Positions 34,567-43,180 of a stretch of DNA of 64,000 nt are shown piece after piece; positions within the stretch are counted from its first letter, which is position 1, and the number at the start of each line of letters is the position of its first letter. The notes under the pieces are model-generated. The model was not told where the DNA came from, ran no database searches, and saw only the letters and a list, made by a program, of their open reading frames with translations. A program made the translations under genes and the position numbers. The stretch comes from CAZKFG01 sp964551985. GTDB lineage: Bacteria; Bacillota; Negativicutes; Acidaminococcales; JAISLQ01. Where the stretch lies: contig CAZKFG010000002.1 in assembly GCA_964551985.1 (NCBI GenBank), positions 1 through 64,000 of the forward strand. Reading direction: 5' to 3'.

Positions 34567-35352
34567 ATGAAAAAATTTCTTTTAACACTTTTAATTTCAT
34601 TTTTATTGCCAGCAACAATCTTTGCTATGTCATATAACGACTTATTGTTAAATGCTAGTTCGAGCAACAACATCATCTCGGCACGACGAGCGTTAGACAA
34701 CGGAGCTAACGCCAACTACTGTCCACAATACAGATTATCACCTCTGGCTTATGCTGTAAAAAACAAAAACTACCAACTAGTACAGTTGCTTCTAAACAAT
34801 AACGCCAAGCCTAATCTGCAAATTAATGATGGATATTACACCCAAACAGCTATCTTTTATGCTACATACAATAACGATTTTAAAATAGCAGAATTACTAC
34901 TACAATCAGGCGCAGATGTTAATGTGCAAAAAACTGTTAATCAAAATGTAAACATAACAATTACTACTTCGCCAAAAAACAAAAATTATAAAAGTGAATA
35001 TAATATAACTCCTGAAATAAGACAACTATCTCAAAATGCTACACCACTTATTTTCGCTATCGAAAAAGAAAACTCGACTTTGCCTCCTTCTTTGCAATTA
35101 GTAACACTTTTTTTAAATTACGGTGCTAATGTAAACCAAGCAAATCAATACGGTTTTACCCCACTTATGGCAGCTGCCAACTTAAAATTCGCCAGCGCAA
35201 AACAAGTTCGACTACAAATTGCTCAACTACTGCTAGATAATGGCGCTAATCTTCAAACAACAGATTCCGATGGCAGATCTGCACTACAATATGCAAGAGA
35301 TACAAAGTTTACTGAAATGATAGAATTACTAGAAAAAAGAACCTATCAGTAG
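34567..35352 (+). CDS. secreted ankyrin-repeat protein
   Basis: 261 residues. Signal peptide 1-20 (LLISFLLPATIFA), then ankyrin repeats: visible cores include ARRALDNGANANYC, SPLAYAVKNKNYQLVQLLLNN, ELLLQSGADVNVQ, LFLNYGANVNQANQYGFTPLMAAA and LLLDNGANLQTTDSDGRSALQYA, roughly five units with a longer insert between the third and fourth. Exported to the periplasm or outside. Its stop codon lies inside the following terminator. Likely co-transcribed with yitT (3-bp gap). Partner unknown; ankyrin repeats generally bind proteins. Confidence 0.85.
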   Translation: MKKFLLTLLISFLLPATIFAMSYNDLLLNASSSNNIISARRALDNGANANYCPQYRLSPLAYAVKNKNYQLVQLLLNNNAKPNLQINDGYYTQTAIFYATYNNDFKIAELLLQSGADVNVQKTVNQNVNITITTSPKNKNYKSEYNITPEIRQLSQNATPLIFAIEKENSTLPPSLQLVTLFLNYGANVNQANQYGFTPLMAAANLKFASAKQVRLQIAQLLLDNGANLQTTDSDGRSALQYARDTKFTEMIELLEKRTYQ

Positions 35353-35360
35353 GTTCTTTT
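35335..35360. terminator. bidirectional terminator between the ankyrin gene and rsmA
   Basis: AAAAGAACCTA (35335-35345), loop TCAG, TAGGTTCTTTT (35350-35360) with T runs on both strands. Ends the plus-strand yitT-ankyrin transcript and the minus-strand rsmA transcript. Confidence 0.9.
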
Positions 35361-35364
35361 TTTA

Positions 35365-36204
35365 TTACCACTTATTAAAAACTCTCTCTAATCTTGCAAA
35401 ATCTTGTATAGACAAATTCTCGGCTCTTTTTTTGCCATCAATTTGTGCCGCATTAAGCCATAGATTTGTCTGCTCACTAGTTAAGCCAATATTCTTCAAG
35501 GTATTGCAAATCATTTTGCGACGCTGGGAAAAAGCCGCTTTGACAATTTGGAAAAAAGCCTGTTCATTATCAACATCAACAAACGGTTGTGTTCTTTTTT
35601 TACATACAATTACTGCCGAATCAACCTTTGGTGGAGGAATAAAGGCACTAGGCAAAACTTTAAAACTAACCTTCGCTTCCGTTCGATATTGTACAGCGAT
35701 TGATAATGCCCCGTAAACTTTACTATCAGGTAAGCTTGCCATTCTTTGTGCAACCTCATTTTGCACCATAATGACTAGGCGTTCATAGTTAAAATCACTT
35801 TCCAAAAACTTCATTATTATAGGAGTTGTAATATAATAAGGAAGATTTGCCACAACTTTAAAAGAAGCATCTCCTATTAAAGATCTTATATCCATTTGCA
35901 TAATGTCTTGATAAACAACTTGCAAATTGGAGTGCTTCGCTTCTAGTTCACTTAAAACAGGTGTCAGACGTTTATCAAGTTCAACTGCAATGACTTTTTT
36001 ACAACCACTTTGAGCAAGTAACTGAGTCAAAACTCCTATACCTGGTCCAACTTCCAAAATAATATCATCTTTTTGAATTTGTGCTGCTCCAATAATTTTT
36101 TGTAAAACATCGTCATCAATCAAAAAATTCTGCCCGAATTTTTTATCAGCATGCAAATTATAACGCCTTAGAGCATCAAAAGTAATATCTTTACTCGTTT
36201 TCAT
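35365..36204 (-). CDS. rsmA: 16S rRNA dimethyladenosine transferase
   Basis: About 279 residues; ATG 36204 chosen, an in-frame TTG at 36207 is equally possible. SAM-binding motif EVGPGIGVLT, adenine-methylase NLPYYIT, and the C-terminal helical domain. Dimethylates A1518/A1519 of 16S rRNA. Overlaps the end of rnmV by 14 bases, the conserved rnmV-ksgA pair. Confidence 0.95.
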   Translation of the reverse strand: MKTSKDITFDALRRYNLHADKKFGQNFLIDDDVLQKIIGAAQIQKDDIILEVGPGIGVLTQLLAQSGCKKVIAVELDKRLTPVLSELEAKHSNLQVVYQDIMQMDIRSLIGDASFKVVANLPYYITTPIIMKFLESDFNYERLVIMVQNEVAQRMASLPDSKVYGALSIAVQYRTEAKVSFKVLPSAFIPPPKVDSAVIVCKKRTQPFVDVDNEQAFFQIVKAAFSQRRKMICNTLKNIGLTSEQTNLWLNAAQIDGKKRAENLSIQDFARLERVFNKW

Positions 36205-36733
36205 CAAGTTTAGCTAACCCTTCTTCAAATTCTTGTCTTGTTACAGAATAATTATTTAGCCGCACCAAAAATTGTTTGGCATTAGTATATCCAATACCCA
36301 AAAGCTTACCCAGTTCATTGCGACGCTTAGCAGAATCTCCATCACCCGCTAAACCATTGAAAAAAAGATCTCCAGTGACAAATTCATTTTTTACCGTCTG
36401 AGTCTGAACCCTAACTTTAGCTAACGCCTTTTGGATTGTTTCAATAGAAGCCTGTTCTATACCCACATCATTATTTTTGGTAGCATCTTCTTTAGCTACA
36501 AACGCTTGTTTTGCAAAAGGAAATTTTTTCGTCAAAAACCTGCGAATGCGTTCACCAGCTCCGTCAGGATCTGTAAAAATAATTATACCACGTTTTTCAT
36601 AGGCAATTTTTATCTTCTCTACAGTATGCGGCCTTAAGGTAAAGCCTCCTGTTGCAATAATTTCTGCATCAACAGCTCTTTTAACAACTGCAATATCACT
36701 ATTTCCTTCAACAATAATAACCTCTTTAATCAC
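36191..36733 (-). CDS. rnmV: ribonuclease M5 (5S rRNA maturase)
   Basis: 180 residues from the GTG at 36733, with GAGG six bases upstream; the ATG at 36760 is inside the preceding terminator hairpin and is rejected. Toprim domain: IIVEGNSD (catalytic Glu) and FTDPDGAGERIRR (DxD). Cuts the 5S rRNA precursor with L18. Coupled to rsmA. Confidence 0.93.
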   Translation of the reverse strand: MIKEVIIVEGNSDIAVVKRAVDAEIIATGGFTLRPHTVEKIKIAYEKRGIIIFTDPDGAGERIRRFLTKKFPFAKQAFVAKEDATKNNDVGIEQASIETIQKALAKVRVQTQTVKNEFVTGDLFFNGLAGDGDSAKRRNELGKLLGIGYTNAKQFLVRLNNYSVTRQEFEEGLAKLDENE

Positions 36734-36751
36734 AATTATCCTCACTATATA

Positions 36752-36784
36752 AAAAGCCATAGACTTTTTTTGTCTACGGCTTTT
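36752..36784 (-). terminator. terminator of the yabE-like gene
   Basis: Arms 36752-36764 and 36772-36784, one mismatch in 13 pairs, loop of T's; on the minus strand the second arm ends in TTTT. It sits just after the yabE-like stop at 36788, so rnmV is read from a weaker read-through or its own promoter. Confidence 0.8.
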
Positions 36785-36787
36785 ATT

Positions 36788-37741
36788 TTACTCTAAAACA
36801 TAAACTTTTACCATACGTCTGCCAAAGGAAAACGCTTCCCCTTTAGTATCAACGCATAAATCAATACGATTACCTTGTATTGCTCCACCTGTATCTGCCG
36901 CAATAGCATGACCGTAACTAGGTATGTATATCCTAGAACCAAGTGGCACAACATCAGGATCAACTGCCACAACTCCACGTTTAGCAGGAATACCCATCTT
37001 CGTTATCCCAATGCAACCTTCATCCCAAGGAGTATAGGCTGTCGCCTCCATATTAATCACACGAGAAAATCTCATACTACCACGAGAAGTCTCCACTGTA
37101 TTTGTCGTGCCCATTGCAACAATTTGCTCTTTTGCTGGGGTTATTATATATTCTGCCAAATCAATTTTCTCTAGCTGACCACTAGCCAGTTCGACAAGCT
37201 TTACCAATACATTCTTACTTCCGTTTACACCTTCATTTAAAACAGTCTTCTGCCCAAGTTCCATATGACTATCAGGTCTATTTACAACCTGATAAGCAAT
37301 TTCTCTTTGCTCTTGAACAATTTTCTCGTTTGCCTTTAACAAAGCTACATTCATTCCCTGTGACGGTCTGATGTTAGGATCAGGGAAAATTTTAACATCT
37401 GTCAAACTAATCCCCTCTTTTGCCAAAGCCTTCTCAAGAGTAAGCTCGCTTGTAAAAATTGATTTTTTTTCACCATCTTTAAAAACTACTAATTCTATAG
37501 GTCTTACAATTTGCACAATATTACCTGATGACAAAATAAAATTATCTTTGTCGCTTAATTTTACCTTTGCCATCTTGATAGCATCTTTAGCAGATTGCCA
37601 TTTTGATATTTTAACAACACTTGCTTTATCATCATCATAAACCCAGAAAGTTTTTTGCGGCTGAACAGAAAAATATATACCCAAAGTGAATACAAAAACA
37701 AGACACAATTTCCAGTAAACACCCAGATTTCTATTTTTCAT
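36788..37741 (-). CDS. YabE-like protein: ubiquitin-like (DUF348), G5 and 3D domains
   Basis: 317 residues from ATG 37741 (AGGAGG upstream). N-terminal membrane anchor or signal (about 8-27), two DUF348 units (about 40-80 and 90-140), a G5 domain (about 155-225) and a C-terminal 3D domain whose three aspartates are visible (AVDPDVVPLGSRIYI, AADTGGAIQGNRIDLC). 3D domains resemble the lytic transglycosylase MltA core, so it is probably a secreted peptidoglycan hydrolase like YabE/Rpf relatives. Same tatD-yabE-rnmV-ksgA order as in Bacillus. A strong extended -10 promoter precedes it. Confidence 0.9.
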   Translation of the reverse strand: MKNRNLGVYWKLCLVFVFTLGIYFSVQPQKTFWVYDDDKASVVKISKWQSAKDAIKMAKVKLSDKDNFILSSGNIVQIVRPIELVVFKDGEKKSIFTSELTLEKALAKEGISLTDVKIFPDPNIRPSQGMNVALLKANEKIVQEQREIAYQVVNRPDSHMELGQKTVLNEGVNGSKNVLVKLVELASGQLEKIDLAEYIITPAKEQIVAMGTTNTVETSRGSMRFSRVINMEATAYTPWDEGCIGITKMGIPAKRGVVAVDPDVVPLGSRIYIPSYGHAIAADTGGAIQGNRIDLCVDTKGEAFSFGRRMVKVYVLE

Positions 37742-37765
37742 CTTTACACCTCCTAAAGTTTTAAT

Positions 37766-37795
37766 ATTGTAGCACAACAAAAGTACAAAAGTCAA
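37766..37795 (-). promoter_or_regulatory. promoter for the yabE-like gene
   Basis: Minus strand: TTGACT (37790-37795), 18-base spacer ending TGC, TACAAT (37766-37771). The TGn before the -10 makes it an extended -10 promoter. Gives a leader of about 18-20 bases to the ATG at 37741. Confidence 0.65.
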
Positions 37796-37950
37796 ATTAG
37801 TCAAAACCCTTTGTTTTTGAACCTTTTTAAAATAAGGCTTGTTTTCAAACAACAAAAATAAGTATTGTTTATCTACATAAAAAGCATTTTTATCTTTTTA
37901 TGCAAAAAATTTATAAACAAAAAAATTATTCGTTTTGTGTTGTAATTAAA

Positions 37951-37979
37951 TTTACAAAAAAAATTTTACAACTTATAAT
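37951..37979 (+). promoter_or_regulatory. promoter for the alpha/beta hydrolase gene
   Basis: TTTACA (37951-37956), 17-base spacer, TATAAT (37974-37979, perfect). Predicts a leader of about 120 bases to the ATG at 38108, containing an inverted repeat. Confidence 0.6.
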
Positions 37980-37990
37980 TAAAGCTTTTA

Positions 37991-38053
37991 AGCATTTGCA
38001 AATTTACTAATTTTATACAAAATTTATCTATCATTTAAAATTTGATAAATGCT
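37991..38053 (+). repeat. imperfect inverted repeat in the hydrolase mRNA leader
   Basis: AGCATTTGCAAATTT (37991-38005) pairs with AAATTTGATAAATGCT (38038-38053) apart from the centre of each arm; a shorter inner repeat ATTTATC/GATAAAT overlaps the right arm. Could form a long hairpin in the leader. No known riboswitch recognised. Confidence 0.35.
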
Positions 38054-38107
38054 CAATTATGCTTTAAACTATTACTAGCATTAAATATATTATTGCGAGT
38101 GATAAAA

Positions 38108-38878
38108 ATGAGTTATTTTGAGTTTGAAAACCAGCTTATTTATTATACTGAAACAGGTAGTGGCACGCCACTACTATTACTTCACGGCAATACAGCTTCA
38201 TCTAATATGTTTTTAGAAGTTATTGATTTATATAAAAAGCATTTTCAAGTCATTTTAATAGACTTTTTAGGTCACGGAAAGTCTGACAGGCTATCTAAAT
38301 TCCCTACAAATTTATGGTTTCATCAAGCACAACAAGTCATTGCTTTTTTAAAAGAAAAGCAGTATGGAAAAATAAATTTAATAGGGAGTAGTGGCGGCGC
38401 TTTAGTTGCCATCAATATAGCATTAGAAGCACCAGAACTAGTAGATAAAGTTATTGCTGATAGTTTTGAAGGAGAAAAGCCTCTTAAAATAGTACTTGAA
38501 ACTATTCAATCAGATAGAGAAAAATCCAAATTAGACAAAAATACACAAAATTTTTATGCTATCATGCATGGCAAAGACTGGGAGCAGGTTGTCGACAATG
38601 ATACAAGTGCTATCATTAGACACAGTAAAGAAATAGGCACCTTTTTTCGTAAAAATCTTAATTTATTAAAACCAGATATTCTTTTAACAGGTAGCAAACA
38701 AGATGAATTTCTATCAATGCTATCTTCTGATTACTTTGAGCAGACTTACGAAAAAATGCTTTTACAAATTGGACACGGTAAAATCCATTTGTTTAATACA
38801 GGTGGACACCCTGCTATGCTTACAAATCCAGAAGAATTTTACAAACTGAGCAAAAAATTTTTCTGTTACAAAAAATAA
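38108..38878 (+). CDS. alpha/beta hydrolase
   Basis: 256 residues from ATG 38108; longer start at 38042 lacks a ribosome site. Alpha/beta hydrolase fold: oxyanion motif LLLLHGNTASSNMF, HGKSD, nucleophile elbow GSSGGALV, and catalytic His in FNTGGHPAML. Probably an esterase/lipase-like or peptidase-like enzyme of the MhpC group; substrate unknown. On the plus strand inside an otherwise conserved minus-strand block (between tatD and yabE), so a later insertion is likely. Confidence 0.85.
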   Translation: MSYFEFENQLIYYTETGSGTPLLLLHGNTASSNMFLEVIDLYKKHFQVILIDFLGHGKSDRLSKFPTNLWFHQAQQVIAFLKEKQYGKINLIGSSGGALVAINIALEAPELVDKVIADSFEGEKPLKIVLETIQSDREKSKLDKNTQNFYAIMHGKDWEQVVDNDTSAIIRHSKEIGTFFRKNLNLLKPDILLTGSKQDEFLSMLSSDYFEQTYEKMLLQIGHGKIHLFNTGGHPAMLTNPEEFYKLSKKFFCYKK

Positions 38879-38912
38879 AACCCAACATTATTTAGAAATA
38901 ATGTTGGGTTTT
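38877..38912. terminator. bidirectional terminator between hydrolase and tatD
   Basis: Arms 38877-38893 and 38896-38912 (17 bp, perfect) with A/T runs on both ends. The stops of both converging genes lie inside the stem, so it serves both. Confidence 0.9.
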
Positions 38913-39676
38913 ATTTTGTCAAACAAAGTTTGAACATTTTTAGTTGTAGTTTGTGCAACTTGTTCAAAATCGCTCTTGCGAATTTCTGCGATTTTTTGAC
39001 AGACAAGTTCTACCATACAAGGACTATTGCGTTTTCCTCTAAATGGCACTGGGGTTAAATAGGGAGAATCCGTCTCTAGTAGCATGTAATCAAGTGGTAT
39101 ATTCTGAGCAACTTCAACTGTTTTAACTGCATTTTTAAAAGTTACGCTCCCACCAAATGATAGATAAAATCCTTGTTTTAAAAGTACTTTTGCCATCTCC
39201 CAAGACCCTGAATAGCAGTGAAATACTCCTTTTAAGCCTCTACCTTCTGTTTGCATTATCTGCAAAATATCAGAATGCGCATCTCTGTCATGGATAATCA
39301 CGGGTAAATCAAGTTGTCTTGCCAAATCAAGCTGCCTAATAAACACCTGTTTTTGTATATCGCGTGGTGAGTGATCATAATAATAGTCCAGTCCAATCTC
39401 ACCAATAGCCACAACTTTTTGCTTTTTAGCATATTCAGCTAAAATATCCTCATCATTTTTTTGCATCAACTTAGCCTCGTGTGGATGAAAACCAACGGCG
39501 GCATAAATATTAGAAAAATTATCCGAAAATTCTACTGCCATTTTAGAGGTCTGCAAATCCGTACCAGGATTGATAACACCAACTAGTTTATCAAGGCACT
39601 CTTGCAATACCTCTTGCCTATCTTGCTGATAATCAGAATCATCCAAATGAGCGTGTGAATCAAATAATAATTTCAT
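38888..39676 (-). CDS. tatD: TatD-family metal-dependent DNase
   Basis: 262 residues. TIM-barrel metallohydrolase: DSHAHLDD (first metal pair), AVGFHPHEAK, IGEIGLDYYYD, VFHCYSGS, LLETDSPYLTP with the last metal Asp. Nuclease/deacylase family; YabD in Bacillus, same neighbour metS/metG. It starts two bases after the metG stop. Confidence 0.94.
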   Translation of the reverse strand: MKLLFDSHAHLDDSDYQQDRQEVLQECLDKLVGVINPGTDLQTSKMAVEFSDNFSNIYAAVGFHPHEAKLMQKNDEDILAEYAKKQKVVAIGEIGLDYYYDHSPRDIQKQVFIRQLDLARQLDLPVIIHDRDAHSDILQIMQTEGRGLKGVFHCYSGSWEMAKVLLKQGFYLSFGGSVTFKNAVKTVEVAQNIPLDYMLLETDSPYLTPVPFRGKRNSPCMVELVCQKIAEIRKSDFEQVAQTTTKNVQTLFDKIKPNIISK

Positions 39677-39677
39677 G

Positions 39678-41597
39678 TTATTTAACCTTGCTACCGGATT
39701 TTAAGCCGTCGACCTGTACTACTTTTAGATTTCCTTGATCATCAGATGCTGACAAAATCATGCCACAAGACTCTATTCCACGAAGTTTTATCGGTTTTAA
39801 ATTAGCAACCACAACAACGCTTTTGCCAACTAATTCTTCTGGCTTATAATGCATAGCAATGCCAGATACAATTGTCCGCTCTTGACCTGCTATATCTAAA
39901 GTAAATTTCAGTAATTTGTCTGCTTTTTCTACCTTTTCACAAGCTAAAACTTTAGCTAAACACAAATCCATTTTAGCAAAATCATCAATAGTTATTTGCT
40001 CTGCTTCACTTTGCATTTGTTGTTTCTTTTCTGTTTTTTGCTCTTTTACAGCTGGTTTTTCTTCAATAATTTCAATTCTAGGGAAAATTGGTTCGCCCTT
40101 TACTACTCTAGTACCATCAGCAATCTCGCCCCATTTTTTAGCATCTTGCAAAGAAAATACTTCTGGCGTGCGAACACCAAGTTGAGTTAAAATTTTAGGA
40201 CTTGTTATAGGCATAAACGGTTGTATGAGCATTGCTACAACCCTTAATGTTTCAGCTAGGTTGTATAAAACAGTGTTCAAATAATCTTTCTTGTTCTCGT
40301 CTTTGGCAAGCGCCCAAGGCGACGTTTCGTCAATATATTTATTAGCACGAGATACTAACTGCCAAATACTTTTTAAAGCATCGTTTATTTCCATTTTATC
40401 CATATGCAAGACAAAGTTTTCAGTAGTTTTTTGAGTAAGTTCTTGTAACGCTTGTTCTAAAGTAGTATTTTCTGAACGTTTGTAGATAATTCCTTGATTA
40501 AAGCGCTCAATCATGTTGACCGTTCTATGTAATAAATTCCCAAGGTCATTAGCTAAATCGGCATTTATTCTGTTTATCAAAGCATCACGAGAAAAATTGC
40601 CGTCAGCACCAAGTGTGATTTCTCTTAGTAGAAAATATCTTATGCTATCCGCGCCAAATTCTTCAATTAATAGCAGTGGATCGACAACATTCCCTTTGGA
40701 TTTTGACATTTTATCACCGTCAATTACAAGCCACCCATGACCGTATACTTGTTTTGGCAGTGGTAAATCCATCGCCATTAGCATAATTGGCCAAATAATG
40801 GTGTGAAAACGAACAATTTCTTTCCCAACCAAATGCAAATTTGCTGGCCAATATTTGTTGAATTTTTCCATATCTTCAAACATACCTGCTGCCGTAACAT
40901 AGTTTATTACCGCATCAAACCAGACGTAAATTGTATGCTTTTTATCAAAAGGAACTGGTATTCCCCAATCAAAGGTTGAACGCGAGACACTTAGGTCTTC
41001 TAAGCCTTGTTTGACAAAATTAATCATCTCATTACGACGTGAAGCAGGGGTTATAAAATCAGGATTGTTTTGAATAAATTCTAGCCATCTGTCAGCATAT
41101 GCAGACATACGGAAAAAATAACTTTCCTCTTTCATTGTTTCAACAGGTCTATTGCAATCCGGGCAATTACCATCAACTAACTGACGTTCTAGCCAAAAAG
41201 CTTCACATTGAACGCAATATTTTCCTTCATATTCTGATTTATAAATATCGCCTTTATCGTAGAGCTTTTGGAAAAAATACTGCACAGTCTTGTGCTGGCG
41301 TTCTTGGCTTGTTCTTATAAAATCATCATAAGATATATCTAGCTTTTCCCAAAGCAATTTAAAGTTTTCGATAATATTTGTAACATATTCTAATGGTGAT
41401 ACACCGTTTTCTTCGGCTTTTCGTTGGATTTTTTGACCGTGTTCATCAGAGCCTGTGACAAATAGAACATCTTTGCCAACAAATCGATGATAACGCGCTA
41501 AAGCATCTGCAATAGTAGTGCAATATGCGTGACCTATATGCAGTTTGTCACTTGGATAATAAATAGGGGTAGTAATATAAAAAGTTTCTTTTTTCAT
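39678..41597 (-). CDS. metG: methionyl-tRNA synthetase (with C-terminal tRNA-binding domain)
   Basis: 639 residues. Class I synthetase: HIGH-type motif LHIGHAYC, zinc knuckle C128/C131/C145/C148, KMSKS at 296-300, and an appended EMAP-II-like tRNA-binding domain (about 535-639, with DLCLAKVLACEKVEKADKL). The linker before it is Glu/Lys/Gln-rich. Overlaps the rsmI start by four bases. Confidence 0.97.
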   Translation of the reverse strand: MKKETFYITTPIYYPSDKLHIGHAYCTTIADALARYHRFVGKDVLFVTGSDEHGQKIQRKAEENGVSPLEYVTNIIENFKLLWEKLDISYDDFIRTSQERQHKTVQYFFQKLYDKGDIYKSEYEGKYCVQCEAFWLERQLVDGNCPDCNRPVETMKEESYFFRMSAYADRWLEFIQNNPDFITPASRRNEMINFVKQGLEDLSVSRSTFDWGIPVPFDKKHTIYVWFDAVINYVTAAGMFEDMEKFNKYWPANLHLVGKEIVRFHTIIWPIMLMAMDLPLPKQVYGHGWLVIDGDKMSKSKGNVVDPLLLIEEFGADSIRYFLLREITLGADGNFSRDALINRINADLANDLGNLLHRTVNMIERFNQGIIYKRSENTTLEQALQELTQKTTENFVLHMDKMEINDALKSIWQLVSRANKYIDETSPWALAKDENKKDYLNTVLYNLAETLRVVAMLIQPFMPITSPKILTQLGVRTPEVFSLQDAKKWGEIADGTRVVKGEPIFPRIEIIEEKPAVKEQKTEKKQQMQSEAEQITIDDFAKMDLCLAKVLACEKVEKADKLLKFTLDIAGQERTIVSGIAMHYKPEELVGKSVVVVANLKPIKLRGIESCGMILSASDDQGNLKVVQVDGLKSGSKVK

Positions 41598-42436
41598 TGT
41601 GGTTCTTCCTCCAATAATCGCCTGTACAGTTCATTTTTTTTCACACCAAACTCTTGGGCAATTTGTTTCATACTTTCTTTTTTATCAAAACCTGCTTTTA
41701 TAAGTTGCTGCAGCTTTAAAAAGGCTATTTCCTGAACATTTTCCTCCTCTTGCGGAAGCTCGTTTTTTTGTACTACTATAGTAAATTCTCCGCGCGGTGG
41801 TTTCCCCTCTAGCCACAATAGGCTATCTTGTATACTACCACGAAAAAATTCTTCATATAACTTTGTCAGCTCTCTAGCTAAAGCAATTTTCCTATCACCA
41901 AATATTTCTTGCATCTCTGTAAGCACTTGCACTATCCTGTGTGGTGCTTCATATAAAATAATTGTCGCAGGCAAATTTTGCCATTGTCGTAATTGTTCTT
42001 GTCGATGTTTTTTTGTTTTTGGTAAAAACCCGCCAAAAAAAAATGGCGTTGTGCATATCCCTGATGCTATCAATGCACATAGCGCAGCATTAGCTCCTGG
42101 TAAAGGAATTATTTTTATATTTTTATCAACCGCAAGCTGCACAAGGTGTTCACCAGGGTCTGCAATGCCAGGATAGCCAGCATCACTTACTAATGCAATA
42201 TTTTTACCTTGCAATAGTAAATTTATTAATTCAGGACCTACTCTATCTTTGTTATGCTCGTGATAGCTAAATAGTTTTTTATTTATTTGTAAATGATTGA
42301 GTAGTTTTTTCGTATGGCTTGTGTCTTCTGCCGCAATTAAATCAACCTGCTCTAATGTTTTGACAAGTCTTAAAGTAATATCTTCAAGATTACCAATTGG
42401 CGTTGCACACAGATACAAATTTCCTGTCTCTTGCAA
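41594..42436 (-). CDS. rsmI: 16S rRNA 2'-O-ribose C1402 methyltransferase RsmI
   Basis: 280 residues. Tetrapyrrole-methylase-like fold: LYLCATPIGNLEDITLR, AAEDTSHTKKLLNHL, SDAGYPGIADPG, LPGANAALCAL, and a short C-terminal helix domain. Methylates the ribosomal decoding site. YabC of Bacillus; gene yazA (GIY-YIG) and abrB found near it there are absent. Confidence 0.95.
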   Translation of the reverse strand: MQETGNLYLCATPIGNLEDITLRLVKTLEQVDLIAAEDTSHTKKLLNHLQINKKLFSYHEHNKDRVGPELINLLLQGKNIALVSDAGYPGIADPGEHLVQLAVDKNIKIIPLPGANAALCALIASGICTTPFFFGGFLPKTKKHRQEQLRQWQNLPATIILYEAPHRIVQVLTEMQEIFGDRKIALARELTKLYEEFFRGSIQDSLLWLEGKPPRGEFTIVVQKNELPQEEENVQEIAFLKLQQLIKAGFDKKESMKQIAQEFGVKKNELYRRLLEEEPQ

Positions 42437-42457
42437 CTTAATCGCCTCATTTTTAAA

Positions 42458-43177
42458 TTATTTTTTATCAAAACAATTATAGTGCAACATCATCTGTTTA
42501 GTATAATTATTTTGATTATCATAAACAAAAAGTGGTGGCAAAACATCAAGCCCTTGATTAGAGCCATATCTTGCCTCAAGCAAAAACAGACTTGCTTTTT
42601 TTTGCTCGTTAGAATGGACAAACTGCAAACGTTTAGGTTGCAGTTTGTTAGATATGCAATAGCTCAAAATTTCATCTAGTCGTTCTGGTAACTGAACAAT
42701 GTTTAGCTTGCCACCATATTTTAAAAGATATTTTGCTGCAGCTATAAAATCAAGTGTACTGCCATCTTGCTCGTGGCAAGCTGTTTTATCGTTTCCTGCT
42801 CTTAATCTGCCATGACCTAGCTTTCGATAGGGCGGATTTGTAACAACAATGTCAAATTGACCACTGATAAAACTGTCTTTTATATTTTTTACATCACATT
42901 TTTGAGCAAAAACTTTGTCTGTCAAATTATTTTTTACAATACTTTCAGCAAACAAAGACAATGTGACATCATTTATATCTATCCCTGTAACGCTAAAAGC
43001 ACTTTTACAAGCCACAAGCATTGCTATAGAACCTGTGCCAGTACCTAAATCAATAACTTTTTGCTTTGGGTTGATGTTGGCAAATGATGCTAACAAAATT
43101 GCATCTAAAGTAAATTTAAACTCTTTATCATCTTGATATATAAACAATCCATTTGGCAGAGTGTTTAGTTCTTTCAT
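42458..43177 (-). CDS. tRNA1(Val) (adenine37-N6)-methyltransferase-like protein
   Basis: 239 residues. SAM motif DLGTGTGSIAML and catalytic NPPY (VTNPPYRKLGHGR). The opening PNGLFIYQDDKEFKFTLDAILLASFA matches the TrmN6/YabB group. Gene position after ricT and before rsmI fits YabB. Substrate assumed from family. Confidence 0.88.
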   Translation of the reverse strand: MKELNTLPNGLFIYQDDKEFKFTLDAILLASFANINPKQKVIDLGTGTGSIAMLVACKSAFSVTGIDINDVTLSLFAESIVKNNLTDKVFAQKCDVKNIKDSFISGQFDIVVTNPPYRKLGHGRLRAGNDKTACHEQDGSTLDFIAAAKYLLKYGGKLNIVQLPERLDEILSYCISNKLQPKRLQFVHSNEQKKASLFLLEARYGSNQGLDVLPPLFVYDNQNNYTKQMMLHYNCFDKK

Positions 43178-43180
43178 ATA

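Larger units (their letters stand above)
37742..38107. other. 366-bp AT-rich divergent intergenic region
   Basis: No gene. Holds a minus-strand promoter for the yabE-like gene (37766-37795), a plus-strand promoter for the hydrolase (37951-37979), and an imperfect inverted repeat in the hydrolase leader (37991-38053). The rest is very A/T-rich sequence with no further recognisable signal. Confidence 0.7.

Noticed and set aside
36733..36760. ATG at 36760 as start of ribonuclease M5
   Set aside because: It lies within the terminator stem of the upstream gene; the GTG at 36733 has a well-spaced ribosome site and gives the family N-terminus.
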